A stretch of DNA of 40,961 bases from Limimaricola cinnabarinus (GCF_002723615.1 NZ_KZ304973.1:1-40961); one strand, 5' to 3'. Positions 28,537 to 40,215 are shown, counted from the first letter of the stretch. The notes: generated from the sequence alone by a model not told the origin. Numbers and translations are program-made.

Positions 28537-28562
28537 AAAAAGGGCCGGGACAAGCCCGGCCC
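28537..28562 (-). terminator. Intrinsic terminator after glgB, just before malQ
   Basis: On the minus strand GGGCCGGG pairs with CCCGGCCC across a five-base loop and is followed directly by TTTTT. It is a classic intrinsic terminator 14 bases before the malQ ATG, with the malQ ribosome site GGAG immediately after the T-run. It ends the glgE-treS-glgB transcript, or acts as an attenuator for malQ. Confidence 0.8.
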
Positions 28563-28572
28563 GTGCGCGTCA

Positions 28573-28597
28573 TTCGGGCCGAAGATCCCGGCCCGAA
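28573..28597 (-). repeat. Second hairpin in the glgB-malQ gap
   Basis: A 9-bp perfect inverted repeat (TTCGGGCCG and CGGCCCGAA) with a seven-base loop, five bases after the glgB stop. There is no T-run. With the terminator at 28537-28562 it makes two stems in tandem in an 80-base gap. Confidence 0.6.
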
Positions 28598-28602
28598 CGG
28601 TT

Positions 28603-30825
28603 TCAGCGGTCGGGAACGAGGATCACCGTCGCCAAGGGCGGCAGGCGCAGCGACAGCGAGACCGAGCGCCCGTGGCATTCCTCCTGCCGGCTCTTCAGCT
28701 TGCCGGTATTGACCACGCCAGAGCCGCCATAGGCCTCGTCATCGGTGTTGAGCAGCTCCACCCAGTCGCCGCCCTCGGGCAGGCCGATATGGTACTCCTC
28801 GCGCACCACGGGCGTCATGTTGGAGATGACGAGCGCGGGGCGGGTGCCGCTGTCGGCCTTGCGCAGAAAGGCGAAGATCGAGCGTTCGTCATCCGCGCCG
28901 TCGACCCATTCGAAGCCGTGCGGGTCGCAGTCAAGCGCGTGCAGCGCCTTCTCGTCGCGGTAGATGCGGTTGAGGTCGCGCACGAGGCTCTGCGCGCCCT
29001 TGTGCTTCTCGTCCTCCAGAAGATGCCAGTCGAGCGAGACGTCGTGGTTCCACTCGCGCTCCTGACCGAACTCGCAGCCCATGAACAGAAGCTTCTTGCC
29101 CGGATGGGTCCACATGAAGCCCAGATAGGCGCGCAGATTCGCGAATTTCTGCCAGCGGTCGCCCGGCATCTTGTTGAGAAGCGAGCCCTTGCCATGCACC
29201 ACCTCGTCATGGCTGATCGGCAGGACGAAGTTCTCGGACCATGCGTAATGGATCGAGAAGGTCATCTGGTGGTGGTTGTACTTGCGGTGGACGGGGTCGT
29301 TCTGGATGTAGCTCAGGCTGTCATGCATCCAGCCCATGTTCCATTTGAAGTCGAAGCCCAGACCCCCCTGATCGACGGGGCGGCTGACGCCCGGGAAGGC
29401 GGTGCTTTCCTCGGCGATGGTGGCGGCACCCGGCGTGCGCGCCTCGACCTGGTGGTTGGTGCCCTTGAGGAATTCGATCGCGTCGAGATTCTCGCGCCCG
29501 CCATACTGGTTGGGGATCCATTCGCCCTCGTTGCGCGAATAGTCGAGATAGAGCATCGAGGCGACCGCATCCACGCGCAGCGCGTCGATGTGATACTTGT
29601 CGAGCCAGAAGGTGCCCGAGCAGCGCAGGAAGTTCGCCACCTCGTTGCGCCCGAAATTGTAGATCAGCGTGTTCCAGTCCTGGTGGAAGCCCTGCCGCGG
29701 ATCGGCGTGCTCGTAAAGCGCGGTGCCGTCGAAATTGGCGAGGCCATGCGCGTCCGAGGGGAAATGCGCGGGCACCCAGTCGACGATGACGCCAATGCCC
29801 GCCTGGTGCAGCCGGTCGACCATGGCGGCGAACTGTTCCGGCGTGCCGTAGCGCGAGGTCGGCGCGAAGAGGCCGACGGGCTGGTAGCCCCACGAGCCGG
29901 TGAAGGGATGCTCGGAGACCGGCATGAACTCCACATGGGTGAAGTTCATCTCGGTGAGATAATCGACCAGCAGCCCGCCGATCGTGTCGTAATCGAGCAC
30001 CTCGCCATCGGCGCCGCGGCGCCAGCTGCCCAGATGCACCTCGTAGATCGAGACCGGCTTGTCATGCAGCGAGCCCTTGGCGCGGCTCTCCATCCAGTCG
30101 CCGTCCTGCCAGTCGTGGCGGTGCATGCCATGCACGATGGAGCCGGTGGCGGGGGGCTGCTCCTGCCGGAACGACATCGGGTCGGCCTTCAGCGGTTGCA
30201 GGTCGCCATGCGCGCCGACGATCTCGAACTTGTAGAGATCGCCCATGGCGAGGCCGGGCACGAAGAGCTCCCACAGCCCCGCGCCGAAGCGGCGGCGCAG
30301 CGGGTGGCGGCGGCCGTCCCAGGCGTTGAACTGCCCCACGACGCTGACGCGCCGGGCATTGGGCGCCCAGACGGCGAAGCTCACCCCCTCGACCCCTTCA
30401 TGGGTGACGGGATGCGCGCCAAGCCGCTTCCAGATCTCCTCGTGGCGGCCTTCGGCAACGAGATATTCGTCCATCTCGCCCAGCACGGGGGTGAAGCGGT
30501 AGGGATCGTCGCGCTCCCAACTGTGGTCGCCCGCGCGCATGGCCAGCCGGTAGGGGGTGCCGTAATCGAAGCCCTCGGGCATCTCGCCCCAGAACACGCC
30601 CTCGGGGTTGATGCGGGTGAGCGGCGCGATCTCGTCGCCCTCGGGCGTCAGCGCCCGGACCTCGGCGGCGTCGGGGGCGAAGACGGTCAGCCCCATCGCG
30701 CCGCCGTCGGTCTTGTGCGGGCCGAGGATCTCGAACGGGTCGCCCATGCGGCCCCGGATGATCGCCTCGATGCGGCTGGCGTCGGGGGCCGATGCGGGCA
30801 TGGTGTCGCTCGCGTTGGTCGTCAT
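28603..30825 (-). CDS. glgB: 1,4-alpha-glucan branching enzyme GlgB
   Basis: 740 residues, GH13_9, full length with two N-terminal CBM48-like beta domains (about 20-120 and 125-235). The catalytic barrel has Asp419 (ALRVDAV), Glu472 (IAEEST) and Asp540 (ISHDEV). The spacings of 53 and 68 residues equal those of E. coli GlgB. It makes alpha-1,6 branches in glucan. ATG 30823-30825 overlaps the treS stop by four bases (ATGA), so it is translationally coupled to the TreS-Mak fusion. The upstream in-frame extension is inside treS. No glgA or glgC lies nearby, which fits glucan supply by GlgE. Confidence 0.97.
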   Translation of the reverse strand: MTTNASDTMPASAPDASRIEAIIRGRMGDPFEILGPHKTDGGAMGLTVFAPDAAEVRALTPEGDEIAPLTRINPEGVFWGEMPEGFDYGTPYRLAMRAGDHSWERDDPYRFTPVLGEMDEYLVAEGRHEEIWKRLGAHPVTHEGVEGVSFAVWAPNARRVSVVGQFNAWDGRRHPLRRRFGAGLWELFVPGLAMGDLYKFEIVGAHGDLQPLKADPMSFRQEQPPATGSIVHGMHRHDWQDGDWMESRAKGSLHDKPVSIYEVHLGSWRRGADGEVLDYDTIGGLLVDYLTEMNFTHVEFMPVSEHPFTGSWGYQPVGLFAPTSRYGTPEQFAAMVDRLHQAGIGVIVDWVPAHFPSDAHGLANFDGTALYEHADPRQGFHQDWNTLIYNFGRNEVANFLRCSGTFWLDKYHIDALRVDAVASMLYLDYSRNEGEWIPNQYGGRENLDAIEFLKGTNHQVEARTPGAATIAEESTAFPGVSRPVDQGGLGFDFKWNMGWMHDSLSYIQNDPVHRKYNHHQMTFSIHYAWSENFVLPISHDEVVHGKGSLLNKMPGDRWQKFANLRAYLGFMWTHPGKKLLFMGCEFGQEREWNHDVSLDWHLLEDEKHKGAQSLVRDLNRIYRDEKALHALDCDPHGFEWVDGADDERSIFAFLRKADSGTRPALVISNMTPVVREEYHIGLPEGGDWVELLNTDDEAYGGSGVVNTGKLKSRQEECHGRSVSLSLRLPPLATVILVPDR

Positions 30826-33800
30826 TGGGTGTCCTCTTCGTCGATCAGGTCGAGCAGGCCGCTCAATGGAATGTCCACCCATGCAGGGCGGCTGGCAAGC
30901 TCATAGCCCACCTCGTAAACCGCTTTCTGGATCACGAAGAGATCCAGGAGGGCGGCGGCGAAGCGCGGGTCGTCGGGATGGGCCGGGCTCTCGGCGATGA
31001 CGCCGTCATAGGCGGCCATGAAATCGCGCACCGCGCCCTTGTGCCAGTCGCGGATCAGCGCGTCGGCCTCCTCGCCATCGGTGCCTGAGCTTTCGGCCCA
31101 GCGCAGCGCCGATTGTGCGGCGTAGTCGAGCGAGCGCAGCATGCCGGCCACGTCGCGCAGCGCGTGGCTCTTGGCGCGGCGCTCGTCGAGGCTGCGGCGC
31201 GGCTCGCCCTCGAAATCGATGATCATGACGTCGTTCTGCGCCATCAGCACCTGTCCGAGGTGATAATCGCCATGGATGCGGGTGAGCTTGCCCGAGGCGT
31301 CCATCTTCGAGACCGCGTCGATCCGCGCGATCAGCGCGTCGCGCCTGTCGAGGATGCGCGAGGCATAATCGCTCGCGCGCTCCGACAGCTCGCGCATCCC
31401 CTTGAGCCGGTCGAGCATGGCCACCGTCTCGGCGCGCACCTCGTCGCACAGCGCGGTGAGCTCGCCGCCGGTCAGCGGCTCGGCGGCAAAGGCCGGGTCC
31501 TCGGTCGGATGCGCCAGCGCGCGATGCATCTCGGCGGTGCGCTGGCCCAGGATTTCCGCGATGCCGAGCACCGACAGGTAGGGCGGGGCCTCGTCCTCGT
31601 TGCCCGTGGCGTGATCCTGCAAATAGCGGTCGAGCGCATTGGTCAGCGCGGCCCAGGCGTCGCCCTGGTTGGCGACATAGGCGAAGGCGGCGCCGAGCGA
31701 GGTGGCCTCGCCCTCATCGGGGCGCAGCGCGATCTCGCCCAGATAGGCGGGCGTGCCGTCGAAGCCCGCCACATCCGTCAGGAAGCGCGCCACCTCGATA
31801 TCGGGCTGGGTGCCCGCGCGCAGGCGGCGGTAGACCTTGAGCACCGCCTTGTCGGAGAAGGCGACGGTGGCGTTGGACTGCTCGACATTGAGAAGCCGCG
31901 GCGCGCCCGGCTCCTCGATCTCTCCCATCGCGGCGCTGGGCGCAAAGACGAGGCGGCCGCGCGGTGTGTCGGTCTCGTGGCCCTCGCGCAGCGCGGCGAA
32001 GAGCTCGCCCATCAGCGTCTCGTCGGCGGTGCCGTCGATCAGACCGCCCACCGTCGGGCCGCGGCGCAGCTTGGCCATGGTGTAGCCCAGCGTCGACGAG
32101 CCGAAGGAGACGCTGTCCTCGCCCCAGACCGAGGCCAGCGGCAGCAGGTAATGCTGCGTCTCGCCGCCGACCTCGACATCGATGAGGCCCAGCGCGCCAT
32201 TGCCGCCGATCTCGGCCAGGGGCTCGATGCCGACGCGGGTGATGCGTTCGTCCTTGGCGCCGAACCAGCGCTGGAGCGGCAGGAACTTGGGCAGCACGTC
32301 GGTGCCCAGGAGCCGCCCGTCGCGGCCAGAGATGGCCGAGGAGACGCGCCCGTCGCGGGTGGTCAGCGTCACGAATTCGGGCAGGATCTGCTGCGGCGCG
32401 GTGTGCCAGGCCGGGGCCTGATCCTCATCCGCCAGAAGGAACCAGTAGAAGCCGTAGGAGGGCAGGGTGATGAGATAGGGCAGCGCGCCAACGGGCGGGA
32501 AGGCCGAATGCCCGGTCAGCTCGATCGGCACGCGGCCCTGATAGGCCGAGAGGTCGATCTCCACCGCCTGCGCGGCGCGCCCCAGATTGGCGACGCAAAG
32601 CACCGCCTCGCCCTCATGCTCGCGGATATAGGCGAGCACGCGGCGATTGCTGGGATAAAGTAGCTTCATCTCGCCGCGCCCGAACACCGTGTGGTTCGAG
32701 CGGACCTGCACCATGCGGCGCATCCAGTTCAGAAGCGAGGAGGGGTCCTTGGACTGGCTCTCGACGTTGAGCGCCTGAAAGCCGTAGATCGAATCCTGAA
32801 TGGTCGGCAGGTAGAGCCGCTGCGGGTCGGCCTGGCTGAAGCCCGCATTGCGGTCGGGCGACCATTGCATCGGCGTGCGCACGCCGTCGCGGTCGCCCAG
32901 GTAGATGTTGTCGCCCATGCCGATCTCGTCGCCGTAATAGAGGATCGGCGTGCCGGGCATCGACATCAGGAGCGAGTTCAGAAGCTCGATCTTGCGCCGG
33001 TCGTTCTGCATGAGCGGCGCGAGACGGCGGCGGATGCCCATGTTGATCCGCGCGCGCTTGTCGCTGGCATAGGTGTCCCAGAGATAGTCGCGCTCCTTGT
33101 CGGTCACCATTTCGAGCGTCAGCTCGTCATGGTTGCGCAAAAAGATCGCCCATTGGCAATCCTCGGGGATGTCGGGCGTCTGGCGGATGATGTCGGTGAT
33201 CGGGTGCCGGTCCTCCTGCGCCACCGCCATGTACATGCGCGGCATGAGCGGGAAGTGGAAGCCCATGTGGCACTCGTCGCCCTCGCCGAAATAGGGGCGG
33301 GTGTCCTCGGGCCACTGGTTGGCCTCGGCCAGAAGCATCTTGTCGGGGTAATGCGCGTCGAGATCGGCGCGGATCGCCTTCAGCACGTCATGCGTCTCGG
33401 GCAGGTTCTCGTTGTTGGTGCCGTCGCGCTCCACGAGATAGGGGATCGCGTCGAGCCTGAGCCCGTCGACCCCCATGTCGAGCCAGAAATGCATGACCCG
33501 CAGCACTTCCTTCAGGACTTCGGGATTGTCGAAGTTCAGGTCGGGCTGGTGGTCGAAGAAGCGGTGCCAGTAGAACTGCTCCGCGACCGGGTCCCATGTC
33601 CAGTTGCTGTCATGGGTGTCGTTGAAGATCACCCGCGTCTTGTCCATCCACTTGCTCGGATCGTCCGACCAGACGTAGAAATCGCGCTCGGGGCTGCCCT
33701 TGGGGGCGTGGCGGGCGCGCTGGAACCATTCATGCTGGTCCGAGGTGTGGTTGATCACCAGCTCGGTGATCACCCGCAGCCCGCGGCGATGGGCCTCGTC

Positions 33801-34103
33801 CACGAAGGCGCGGAACTCGTCCATGTTGCCGTATTGCGGGTTGATCTCGGTGTATTCCTGGATGTCGTAGCCGTCGTCGCGCAGCGGCGAGGGGTAGAAG
33901 GGCAGCAGCCACACGGCGGTGGCGCCCAGCTCCTCGACATGGTCGAGCCGGTTCATCAGCCCGGCGAAATCGCCGATGCCGTCGCCATTGCTGTCCTGAT
34001 AGGCCTTGACGTGAAGCTGGTAGATCACCGCGTCCTTGTACCAGTCGCGCTGGTTGTTATCGATCGCGTCCGAGGCGGCGGGGGTGGTTGCGTGGTCTTC
34101 CAT
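30822..34103 (-). CDS. treS: Fused trehalose synthase-maltokinase (TreS-Mak)
   Basis: 1093 residues from ATG 34101-34103. The first about 560 residues are a GH13_16 trehalose synthase: it starts [17 protein letters not shown], with nucleophile Asp218 (LRLDAIPYL), acid/base Glu260 ([10 protein letters not shown]) and Asp326 (RNHDELTLE). The C-terminal part from about 605 is a maltokinase, marked by [10 protein letters not shown] near 610, the catalytic-loop IHGDYHLGQ at 943-951 and the metal-binding DFEGEP at 963-968. The fusion therefore converts trehalose to maltose and phosphorylates it to maltose-1-phosphate. Its start overlaps the glgE stop (TGATG), and its end overlaps the glgB start. 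Fused TreS-Mak is known in other bacteria. Both active sites look intact. Confidence 0.96.
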   Translation of the reverse strand: MEDHATTPAASDAIDNNQRDWYKDAVIYQLHVKAYQDSNGDGIGDFAGLMNRLDHVEELGATAVWLLPFYPSPLRDDGYDIQEYTEINPQYGNMDEFRAFVDEAHRRGLRVITELVINHTSDQHEWFQRARHAPKGSPERDFYVWSDDPSKWMDKTRVIFNDTHDSNWTWDPVAEQFYWHRFFDHQPDLNFDNPEVLKEVLRVMHFWLDMGVDGLRLDAIPYLVERDGTNNENLPETHDVLKAIRADLDAHYPDKMLLAEANQWPEDTRPYFGEGDECHMGFHFPLMPRMYMAVAQEDRHPITDIIRQTPDIPEDCQWAIFLRNHDELTLEMVTDKERDYLWDTYASDKRARINMGIRRRLAPLMQNDRRKIELLNSLLMSMPGTPILYYGDEIGMGDNIYLGDRDGVRTPMQWSPDRNAGFSQADPQRLYLPTIQDSIYGFQALNVESQSKDPSSLLNWMRRMVQVRSNHTVFGRGEMKLLYPSNRRVLAYIREHEGEAVLCVANLGRAAQAVEIDLSAYQGRVPIELTGHSAFPPVGALPYLITLPSYGFYWFLLADEDQAPAWHTAPQQILPEFVTLTTRDGRVSSAISGRDGRLLGTDVLPKFLPLQRWFGAKDERITRVGIEPLAEIGGNGALGLIDVEVGGETQHYLLPLASVWGEDSVSFGSSTLGYTMAKLRRGPTVGGLIDGTADETLMGELFAALREGHETDTPRGRLVFAPSAAMGEIEEPGAPRLLNVEQSNATVAFSDKAVLKVYRRLRAGTQPDIEVARFLTDVAGFDGTPAYLGEIALRPDEGEATSLGAAFAYVANQGDAWAALTNALDRYLQDHATGNEDEAPPYLSVLGIAEILGQRTAEMHRALAHPTEDPAFAAEPLTGGELTALCDEVRAETVAMLDRLKGMRELSERASDYASRILDRRDALIARIDAVSKMDASGKLTRIHGDYHLGQVLMAQNDVMIIDFEGEPRRSLDERRAKSHALRDVAGMLRSLDYAAQSALRWAESSGTDGEEADALIRDWHKGAVRDFMAAYDGVIAESPAHPDDPRFAAALLDLFVIQKAVYEVGYELASRPAWVDIPLSGLLDLIDEEDTQ

Positions 34104-36133
34104 CAGTCTCTCGCTCCTCCCGGCGGGATCAGTCGCCAGATCGCATAGGGCCGGTTTTCGGGGTCGAGCGTCAGGTGATGCTCCTTGCCGTGCCAGGTGA
34201 AATGATTGCCGTGGATCGCGTCCTGCACCTCGATCGAGGCCTCGTCGGGCAGATCGAAGCGCCACAGCGGCAGGTCGAAGGCGAAGTCGCGCCCGGCATG
34301 CGGGTCGAGCAGCACATGAAACAGCAGGTAGCTGTCGCTGGCGCGGTCGAAGCGGCCATAGCACAGCACCGCGTCGTCATGCGCGTCGAAGAACTCCAGA
34401 TTGGTGAAGTCGCGCATCGCGGCGTGCTTGCGGCGGATGCCGTTGAGCAGGCGGATATCGTCCTTGATGTGGCCCTCGCGGTCGAAATCCCAGTCGCGGA
34501 TCTCGTATTTCTCGCTGTCGAGATACTCTTCCTTGCCGGGGATCGGCGCGGCCTCGCAGATCTCGTAGCCATTGTAGACGCCGTAATTGCCGCCCAGCGT
34601 CGCCGCCAGCGCAAGCCGGATGCGGTGCCCGGCGCGGCCCGAGCTCTGGAGGAAATACGGATTGATGTCGGGCGTGTTGACGAAGAAGTTCGGCCGCATG
34701 TAGTGGCGGCACTCTTCCTGCGTCAGCTCGGTCAGGTATTCGGTCAGCTCCGCCTTGGTGTTGCGCCATGTGAAGTAGCTGTAGGACTGGTTGTAGCCGA
34801 GCTTGGCCAGCCGCTTCATCATCTTGGGCCGGGTGAAGGCCTCCGACAGGAACACCGCGCCGGGATGGCGCGCGCGCACCTCGTCGATGATCCACTCCCA
34901 GAAGGGGAAGGGCTTGGTGTGCGGGTTGTCGACCCGGAAGTTCAGCACGCCGTGATCGGCCCAGTAGAGGAACATGTCGCGTACCGCCTCCCAATAGGGG
35001 GCGTTGGGGCTGCCATCCTCGAGGTAGTAGCGGAAATTGACGATGTCCTCGTATTTCTTGGGCGGGTTCTCGGCATAGGCGATGGAGCCGTCGGGCCGCC
35101 ATTCGAACCAGTCGGGATGCTCCTTGATCCACGGGTGATCGGGCGAGGCGTTGAGCGCGATGTCGAGCGCGATCTCGAGCCCGTGGCCGCGCGCCTCCGC
35201 CACCAGCGCGTCGAAATCCTCGATGGTGCCGAGCTCGGGGTGGATCGCGGTGTGCCCGCCCTCCTCGGAGCCGATCGCATAGGGCGAGCCGACATCGCCC
35301 GCCTCTGGCGTCAGCGTGTTGTTGCGCCCCTTGCGGTTGGTGCGCCCGATCGGGTGGATCGGGGTGAAGTAGAGCACGTCGAAGCCGAGATCTTGCACGT
35401 AAGGAAGCCGCTCGATCACGTCGCGGAAGGTGCCGTGGCGCGTGCCGGGCGCGGCCGAGCGCGGAAACATCTCGTACCACGCCGAAAAGGCCGCGATCTC
35501 GCGGTCGGCAAAGACGGCGAGGTCGCGCTCGTAGCGGGTAAGCCCGTAGCGGCGGCCCGCGCGGGTCATCAGCGCCAGCGTCTCCTCGTTCATGAGGATG
35601 TCGAGCCGCTCCTCGGTGCTGCCATGATTGGTCGCGTGGACGAGGCTTTCGAGCGCCGCGCGCCCCTCGCCCTCGGGCGCGTGGTCGCGCGAATTGGCGA
35701 CGAGCCGGTGGCCCATCTCGGCCTCGACATCGACATTGAGCCCGGCGGCGATCTTCTTGGCCGTGTCCTTGCGCCAGCCGAGGAAATCATCCTTCCAGCC
35801 GATCAGCGTGTAGCGGTAGAGCGCGTTCTCGGGCGGGGTGAAGCGGCCCTCCCAGCGGTCGTTGACGAGGAACTCCATCGGCACTTCGTGGATCTCGTCC
35901 GAGCCCTGCCGCCACCACAGCAGGGCGGCGCGGATGCTGTCATGGCCTTCGCCGAAGATGTCGGCCCGCACGGTGAAGGGGCGCCTGGCGACGCATTTGG
36001 CGGCAAAGCGTCCGCCGTCGATCTCGGGGTCGATCCCTTCGATGCAGATGCGCGAAGCGGCCAGTACTTGCATCTCGCGTGCGCTGCCTTGGGCGCGGCC
36101 CGTCTCCTGCGGGCGCAGTTCCTCGTCTTGCAT
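34103..36133 (-). CDS. glgE: Maltose-1-phosphate maltosyltransferase GlgE
   Basis: 676 residues, GH13_3. It adds maltosyl units from maltose-1-phosphate to the non-reducing end of alpha-1,4-glucan. N-terminal beta and helical domains (about 25-215) are followed by the barrel. Nucleophile Asp402 is in NFRVDNPHTKP, acid/base Glu431 in FLSEAFTRP, and Asp489 in NTPDINPYF, matching the Streptomyces GlgE triad with the same spacing to within a residue. ATG 36131-36133 follows an AGAGGG site. The site lies in the loop of a small CCAAG/CTTGG stem in the mRNA. GlgE is first in the leftward glucan operon, so it probably sets its expression. A later ATG at residue 21 is a possible shorter start. Confidence 0.97.
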   Translation of the reverse strand: MQDEELRPQETGRAQGSAREMQVLAASRICIEGIDPEIDGGRFAAKCVARRPFTVRADIFGEGHDSIRAALLWWRQGSDEIHEVPMEFLVNDRWEGRFTPPENALYRYTLIGWKDDFLGWRKDTAKKIAAGLNVDVEAEMGHRLVANSRDHAPEGEGRAALESLVHATNHGSTEERLDILMNEETLALMTRAGRRYGLTRYERDLAVFADREIAAFSAWYEMFPRSAAPGTRHGTFRDVIERLPYVQDLGFDVLYFTPIHPIGRTNRKGRNNTLTPEAGDVGSPYAIGSEEGGHTAIHPELGTIEDFDALVAEARGHGLEIALDIALNASPDHPWIKEHPDWFEWRPDGSIAYAENPPKKYEDIVNFRYYLEDGSPNAPYWEAVRDMFLYWADHGVLNFRVDNPHTKPFPFWEWIIDEVRARHPGAVFLSEAFTRPKMMKRLAKLGYNQSYSYFTWRNTKAELTEYLTELTQEECRHYMRPNFFVNTPDINPYFLQSSGRAGHRIRLALAATLGGNYGVYNGYEICEAAPIPGKEEYLDSEKYEIRDWDFDREGHIKDDIRLLNGIRRKHAAMRDFTNLEFFDAHDDAVLCYGRFDRASDSYLLFHVLLDPHAGRDFAFDLPLWRFDLPDEASIEVQDAIHGNHFTWHGKEHHLTLDPENRPYAIWRLIPPGGARD

Positions 36134-36171
36134 GAACCAAGGTCCCTCTGCTTGGCTGGTGTCCGTCTCTC

Positions 36172-36196
36172 AACCGCGTGATCGGCCCCCGGTTCC
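36172..36196 (-). promoter_or_regulatory. GGAAC-type candidate promoter of the glgE operon
   Basis: On the minus strand GGAAC (36196-36192) is followed after 16 bases by GGTT (36175-36172). This is one base off the general-stress EcfG consensus (GGAAC, 16-17 bases, CGTT). The predicted start leaves a leader of about 30 bases to glgE. Many Rhodobacterales are thought to lack the PhyR-EcfG pathway, so the match may be chance. Confidence 0.25.
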
Positions 36197-36239
36197 TGAA
36201 AGCGATGCCGCCCATGCGAAGGCGGGGCCATATTTCCGC

Positions 36240-36267
36240 TTGATGCGCGGCAGGGCACGGCTACCCT
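36240..36267 (+). promoter_or_regulatory. Candidate promoter of the osmoprotectant importer
   Basis: TTGATG (36240-36245), 16 bases, then TACCCT (36262-36267). It has four of six -35 matches, and the key first, second and last -10 bases. A start near 36275 gives a leader of about 55 bases. The site is weak, as expected for a stress-inducible gene, but it may be chance. Confidence 0.3.
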
Positions 36268-36329
36268 TTCGCAGGTCGCGGCCCCGGCAGGTGGAAGTGA
36301 CCGGTTTCATTCGCACAAAGGGCATCGCC

Positions 36330-37241
36330 ATGCGCGCCACATCGATTTTCGCCATCACCGTCGCCACCGCGCTGGGCGCGGGCACGCTCGCCTCGGCCGA
36401 GGTGGTCATCGGCTCCAAGGCCGATACCGAGGGCGCGCTCCTAGGCAACATGATGAAATTCGTGCTCGAGGATGCCGGGATCGAGGTCGAGGACCGGATC
36501 AGCCTCGGCGCGACGCCGATCGTGCGCCAGGCGATCACCGGCGGCGAGATCGACCTCTACCCCGAATATACCGGCAACGGCGCCTTCTTCTTCGATCAGG
36601 CCGATGCCGAGATCTGGCGCGACGCGCAGGCGGCCTATGACGAGGTGTCGAGGCTCGACGCCGAGGCCAACGACATCGTCTGGCTGACGCCCGCGCCCGC
36701 CAACAACACATGGGCCATCGCCCTGCGCGCCGATCTGGCCGAGGAGCACGGGCTCGAGACCATGTCCGACATGGGCGCCTTCATCTCCGAGGGCGGCGAG
36801 ATCAAGCTCGCGGCCTCCTCCGAATTCGTGAACTCCGACGCGGCTCTGCCCGCCTTCCAGGAGGCTTACGGCTTCGAGCTGCCCAATGATCAGCTGGTGA
36901 TCCTGTCGGGCGGCGACACGGCGGCGACGATCCGCGCCGCGGCCGAGCAGATCGACGGCGCCAACGCCGCGATGGCCTACGGCACCGATGGCGCGATCGC
37001 CGAGGTCGGGCTCAAGGTCATGGCCGACGACAAGTCGGTGCAGCCGGTCTACGAGCCCGCGCCGATCATCCGCCGCGACGCGCTCGAGGAGAACCCCGAG
37101 ATCGAGGAGCTGCTGAAGCCGGTCTTCGAGGGGCTCGACCTCGAGACCCTGCAATCGCTCAACGCCCGCATCCAGCTTGGCGGCGAGAACGCCGCCGACG
37201 TGGCGCGCGATCACCTGACGCAGGCCGGGCTGCTCGACTGA
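36330..37241 (+). CDS. Osmoprotectant-type ABC substrate-binding protein (YehZ/OsmF-like)
   Basis: 303 residues from ATG 36330, with an AAAGGG site seven bases upstream. A Sec signal peptide covers about 1-23 (cleavage after LASA), with no lipobox. The mature part is OpuAC/OpuBC-like: VVIGSKADTEGALLGNMMKFVLEDAG at the start, and IDLYPEYTGNGAFFF in the ligand region. The following genes (large permease, ATPase, small permease) have the order and sizes of E. coli yehZYXW, so this is the OsmF/YehZ-type binder, for glycine betaine or related quaternary amines. In E. coli the system has low betaine affinity, so the true ligand is open. It is divergent from glgE. Confidence 0.9.
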   Translation: MRATSIFAITVATALGAGTLASAEVVIGSKADTEGALLGNMMKFVLEDAGIEVEDRISLGATPIVRQAITGGEIDLYPEYTGNGAFFFDQADAEIWRDAQAAYDEVSRLDAEANDIVWLTPAPANNTWAIALRADLAEEHGLETMSDMGAFISEGGEIKLAASSEFVNSDAALPAFQEAYGFELPNDQLVILSGGDTAATIRAAAEQIDGANAAMAYGTDGAIAEVGLKVMADDKSVQPVYEPAPIIRRDALEENPEIEELLKPVFEGLDLETLQSLNARIQLGGENAADVARDHLTQAGLLD

Positions 37242-37258
37242 TCGGCCGGAACGGCAAG

Positions 37259-38403
37259 ATGCGAGAGGCATCCCGGCGGGCGGCGGCGGTCTATGCGCTG
37301 CCCGCGCTCGCCGGGCTGGCGCTGCTGCCCTATCTGAATTTCCGCGCCAACCGCATCGTCAGCGGCGACGGCGTGATGATCTGGTCGCCCGAGGGCGGCG
37401 CGATCATTGCCGCCCTGGCGCTGTCGGCGCTCGCGCTCGGCACCGTCTGGGCGCGGGCGCAGGCCGTCCGCCTCGCCTGCGCGCTGGGCGCTCTGGCGGT
37501 GCTGTTATGGAGCGTGGGGCAGGGGGCGGCGGCGCTGTCGGCGGATGCGCCCGAATTCGCGCGGGTCTCGCTCGGCGGCGGCTTCTGGATCGCGGCGGCC
37601 TTTCTGGCGCTGGCGGCGGCGGATGCGGTGGCGCGGATGTCGCTCGGCGCCTGGGCGCGGATCTCGGCGCTGCTGTTGCCTGCGGCGGTCTTTGCCGTTG
37701 CGCTGCGCGCGGGCCTGTTCGACGCGCTGTCGATCCTGCGCGAATACGACACCAACCGCGACGTGTTCGACGCCGCTCTGGGCGGGCATCTGCGGCTGGT
37801 GATCGGCAGCCTGATCCCGGCGCTGGCGATCGGCCTGCCGCTGGGCTGGGCCTGTTTCGCCGGGCCACGGGCGCGGATGGTGATCCTGCCCGCGCTCAAT
37901 CTTCTGCAGACGACGCCGAGCATCGCCATGTTCGGCCTGCTCATGCTGCCCTTGGGCGCGCTGTCGCGCGCGGTGCCCGCCTTGCGCGACTGGGGCGTGG
38001 GCGGCATCGGCGCGGCACCCGCCATCGTGGCGCTGGCGCTCTACGCATTGCTGCCGATCGTCGCCAACACCTATGCCGGCCTCGCCGGCGTGCCCGAGAC
38101 GATGCGCGACGCGGGCCGCGGCATGGGCATGTCGCGCGCCCGGCTTCTGGCGCGGGTCGAGCTGCCGCTCGCTGCGCCGGTGATCCTCACCGGCATCCGC
38201 ATCGTCGTGGTGCAGAACATCGGGCTCGCCGCGGTGGCCGCGCTGATCGGCGGCGGCGGTTTCGGCACGCTGGTGTTTCGCGGCATGGGGCAGGCGGCGA
38301 TGGATCTCGTGCTTCTGGGCACGGTGCCGATCGTGGCGATGGCGATCCTCGCGAGCCTTCTGTTCGACGTGGGCATCGAGCTGACCAGACGGGGAGGGGC
38401 GCG

Positions 38404-38407
<4 letters not shown>
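37259..38407 (+). CDS. Osmoprotectant ABC permease, large YehY-like subunit
   Basis: 382 residues. The N-terminal half carries extra hydrophobic segments (about 12-32, 43-63, 68-90, 105-125 and 132-152). The BPD_transp_1 core follows (about 175-375), with the EAA-type coupling loop near 278-300 (GVPETMRDAGRGMGMSRARLL then VELPLAAPVI). YehY has the same size and extra N-terminal helices, unlike the compact OpuCB permeases. It starts 17 bases after the binder and overlaps the ATPase start by four bases (ATGA). Confidence 0.9.
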
Positions 38408-39347
<940 letters not shown>

Positions 39348-39351
<4 letters not shown>

Positions 39352-40073
39352 GCCGCGCGGGCCTCGCGCTCGCGGCGCTGTTTGCGCTGTTCGTGGCCCT
39401 CGTCCTGCGGCCCGAGCTGATGAGCCCGCTGCTGCGGCTCGTGGCCGAGCCGGGGCAAGTGCTGCTCTACGACCGACAGCCCATCCGGGTGCTGGTCGGC
39501 TGGCACCTGGCGCTGGTCGCGGCGGCGGGGGCGGTGGCCTGCGCGGTCGGTGTGCTGCTGGGGGTGTTGGTCACCCGCCCGGCGGGGGCTGATTTCATGA
39601 CGCTGGCGCGCATGATCTCCAATCTGGGCCAGACCTTCCCGCCGATCGCTGTGCTCGCCATCGCGGTGCCGCTCCTGGGCTTCGGCTTCGAGCCGACCTT
39701 CCTCGCGCTCTGCGCCTACGGGCTTTTGCCGGTGTTCGAAAACACGGTGGCGGGGCTGCGCGGCGTGCCTGCCACGGTGCGCGAGGCGGCGCGCGGCATG
39801 GGGCTGGCGGGCGCGCAGCGGCTGTGGCGGGTCGAGCTGCCGCTGGCCGCCCCGGTGATCCTCACCGGCCTGCGGCTCTCCACGGTGATCAATATCGGCA
39901 CCGCCACGATCGGCAGCACCGTCGGCGCGGTGGGTCTGGGCGAGGTGATCATCGCCGGCCTGCAATCGGGCAACACCGCCTTCGTGCTGCAAGGCGCGCT
40001 GCTGGTCGCGCTGATGGCGATCTGCGCCGATCTGGCGCTGCGCCGGATCGAGCGGGCGCTGACGCGGGCTTGA
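39348..40073 (+). CDS. Osmoprotectant ABC permease, small YehW-like subunit
   Basis: 241 residues from a TTG start at 39348-39350 that overlaps the ATPase stop (TTGA). Upstream in-frame starts would lie inside the ATPase gene. About six hydrophobic segments are present, and an EAA-type loop at about 138-160 (GVPATVREAARGMGLAGAQRL then VELPLAAPV). The size matches YehW. It is the last gene of the importer. No strong terminator is visible right after it, and the next gene follows after 142 bases. Confidence 0.9.
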
Positions 40074-40215
40074 TGGGCAACAGCTTGTCTCGGGGCGGGT
40101 CACGTGCCAGATCGAAGGGGTGACGCCGGTATTGCCCGTGCCGTGTGTCATGAATTTACGCGGTCGCGGGAACTCCGACCCCGTCCAGCCGATTTTTCTG
40201 CCGGAGGCACTGAAC

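Noticed and set aside
37507-38403. Upstream extension of the osmoprotectant ATPase frame
   Set aside because: It lies inside the large permease gene, is Arg/Ala-rich with no domain, and the ATPase family starts at MIRVSGLRKSF with an ATGA overlap.
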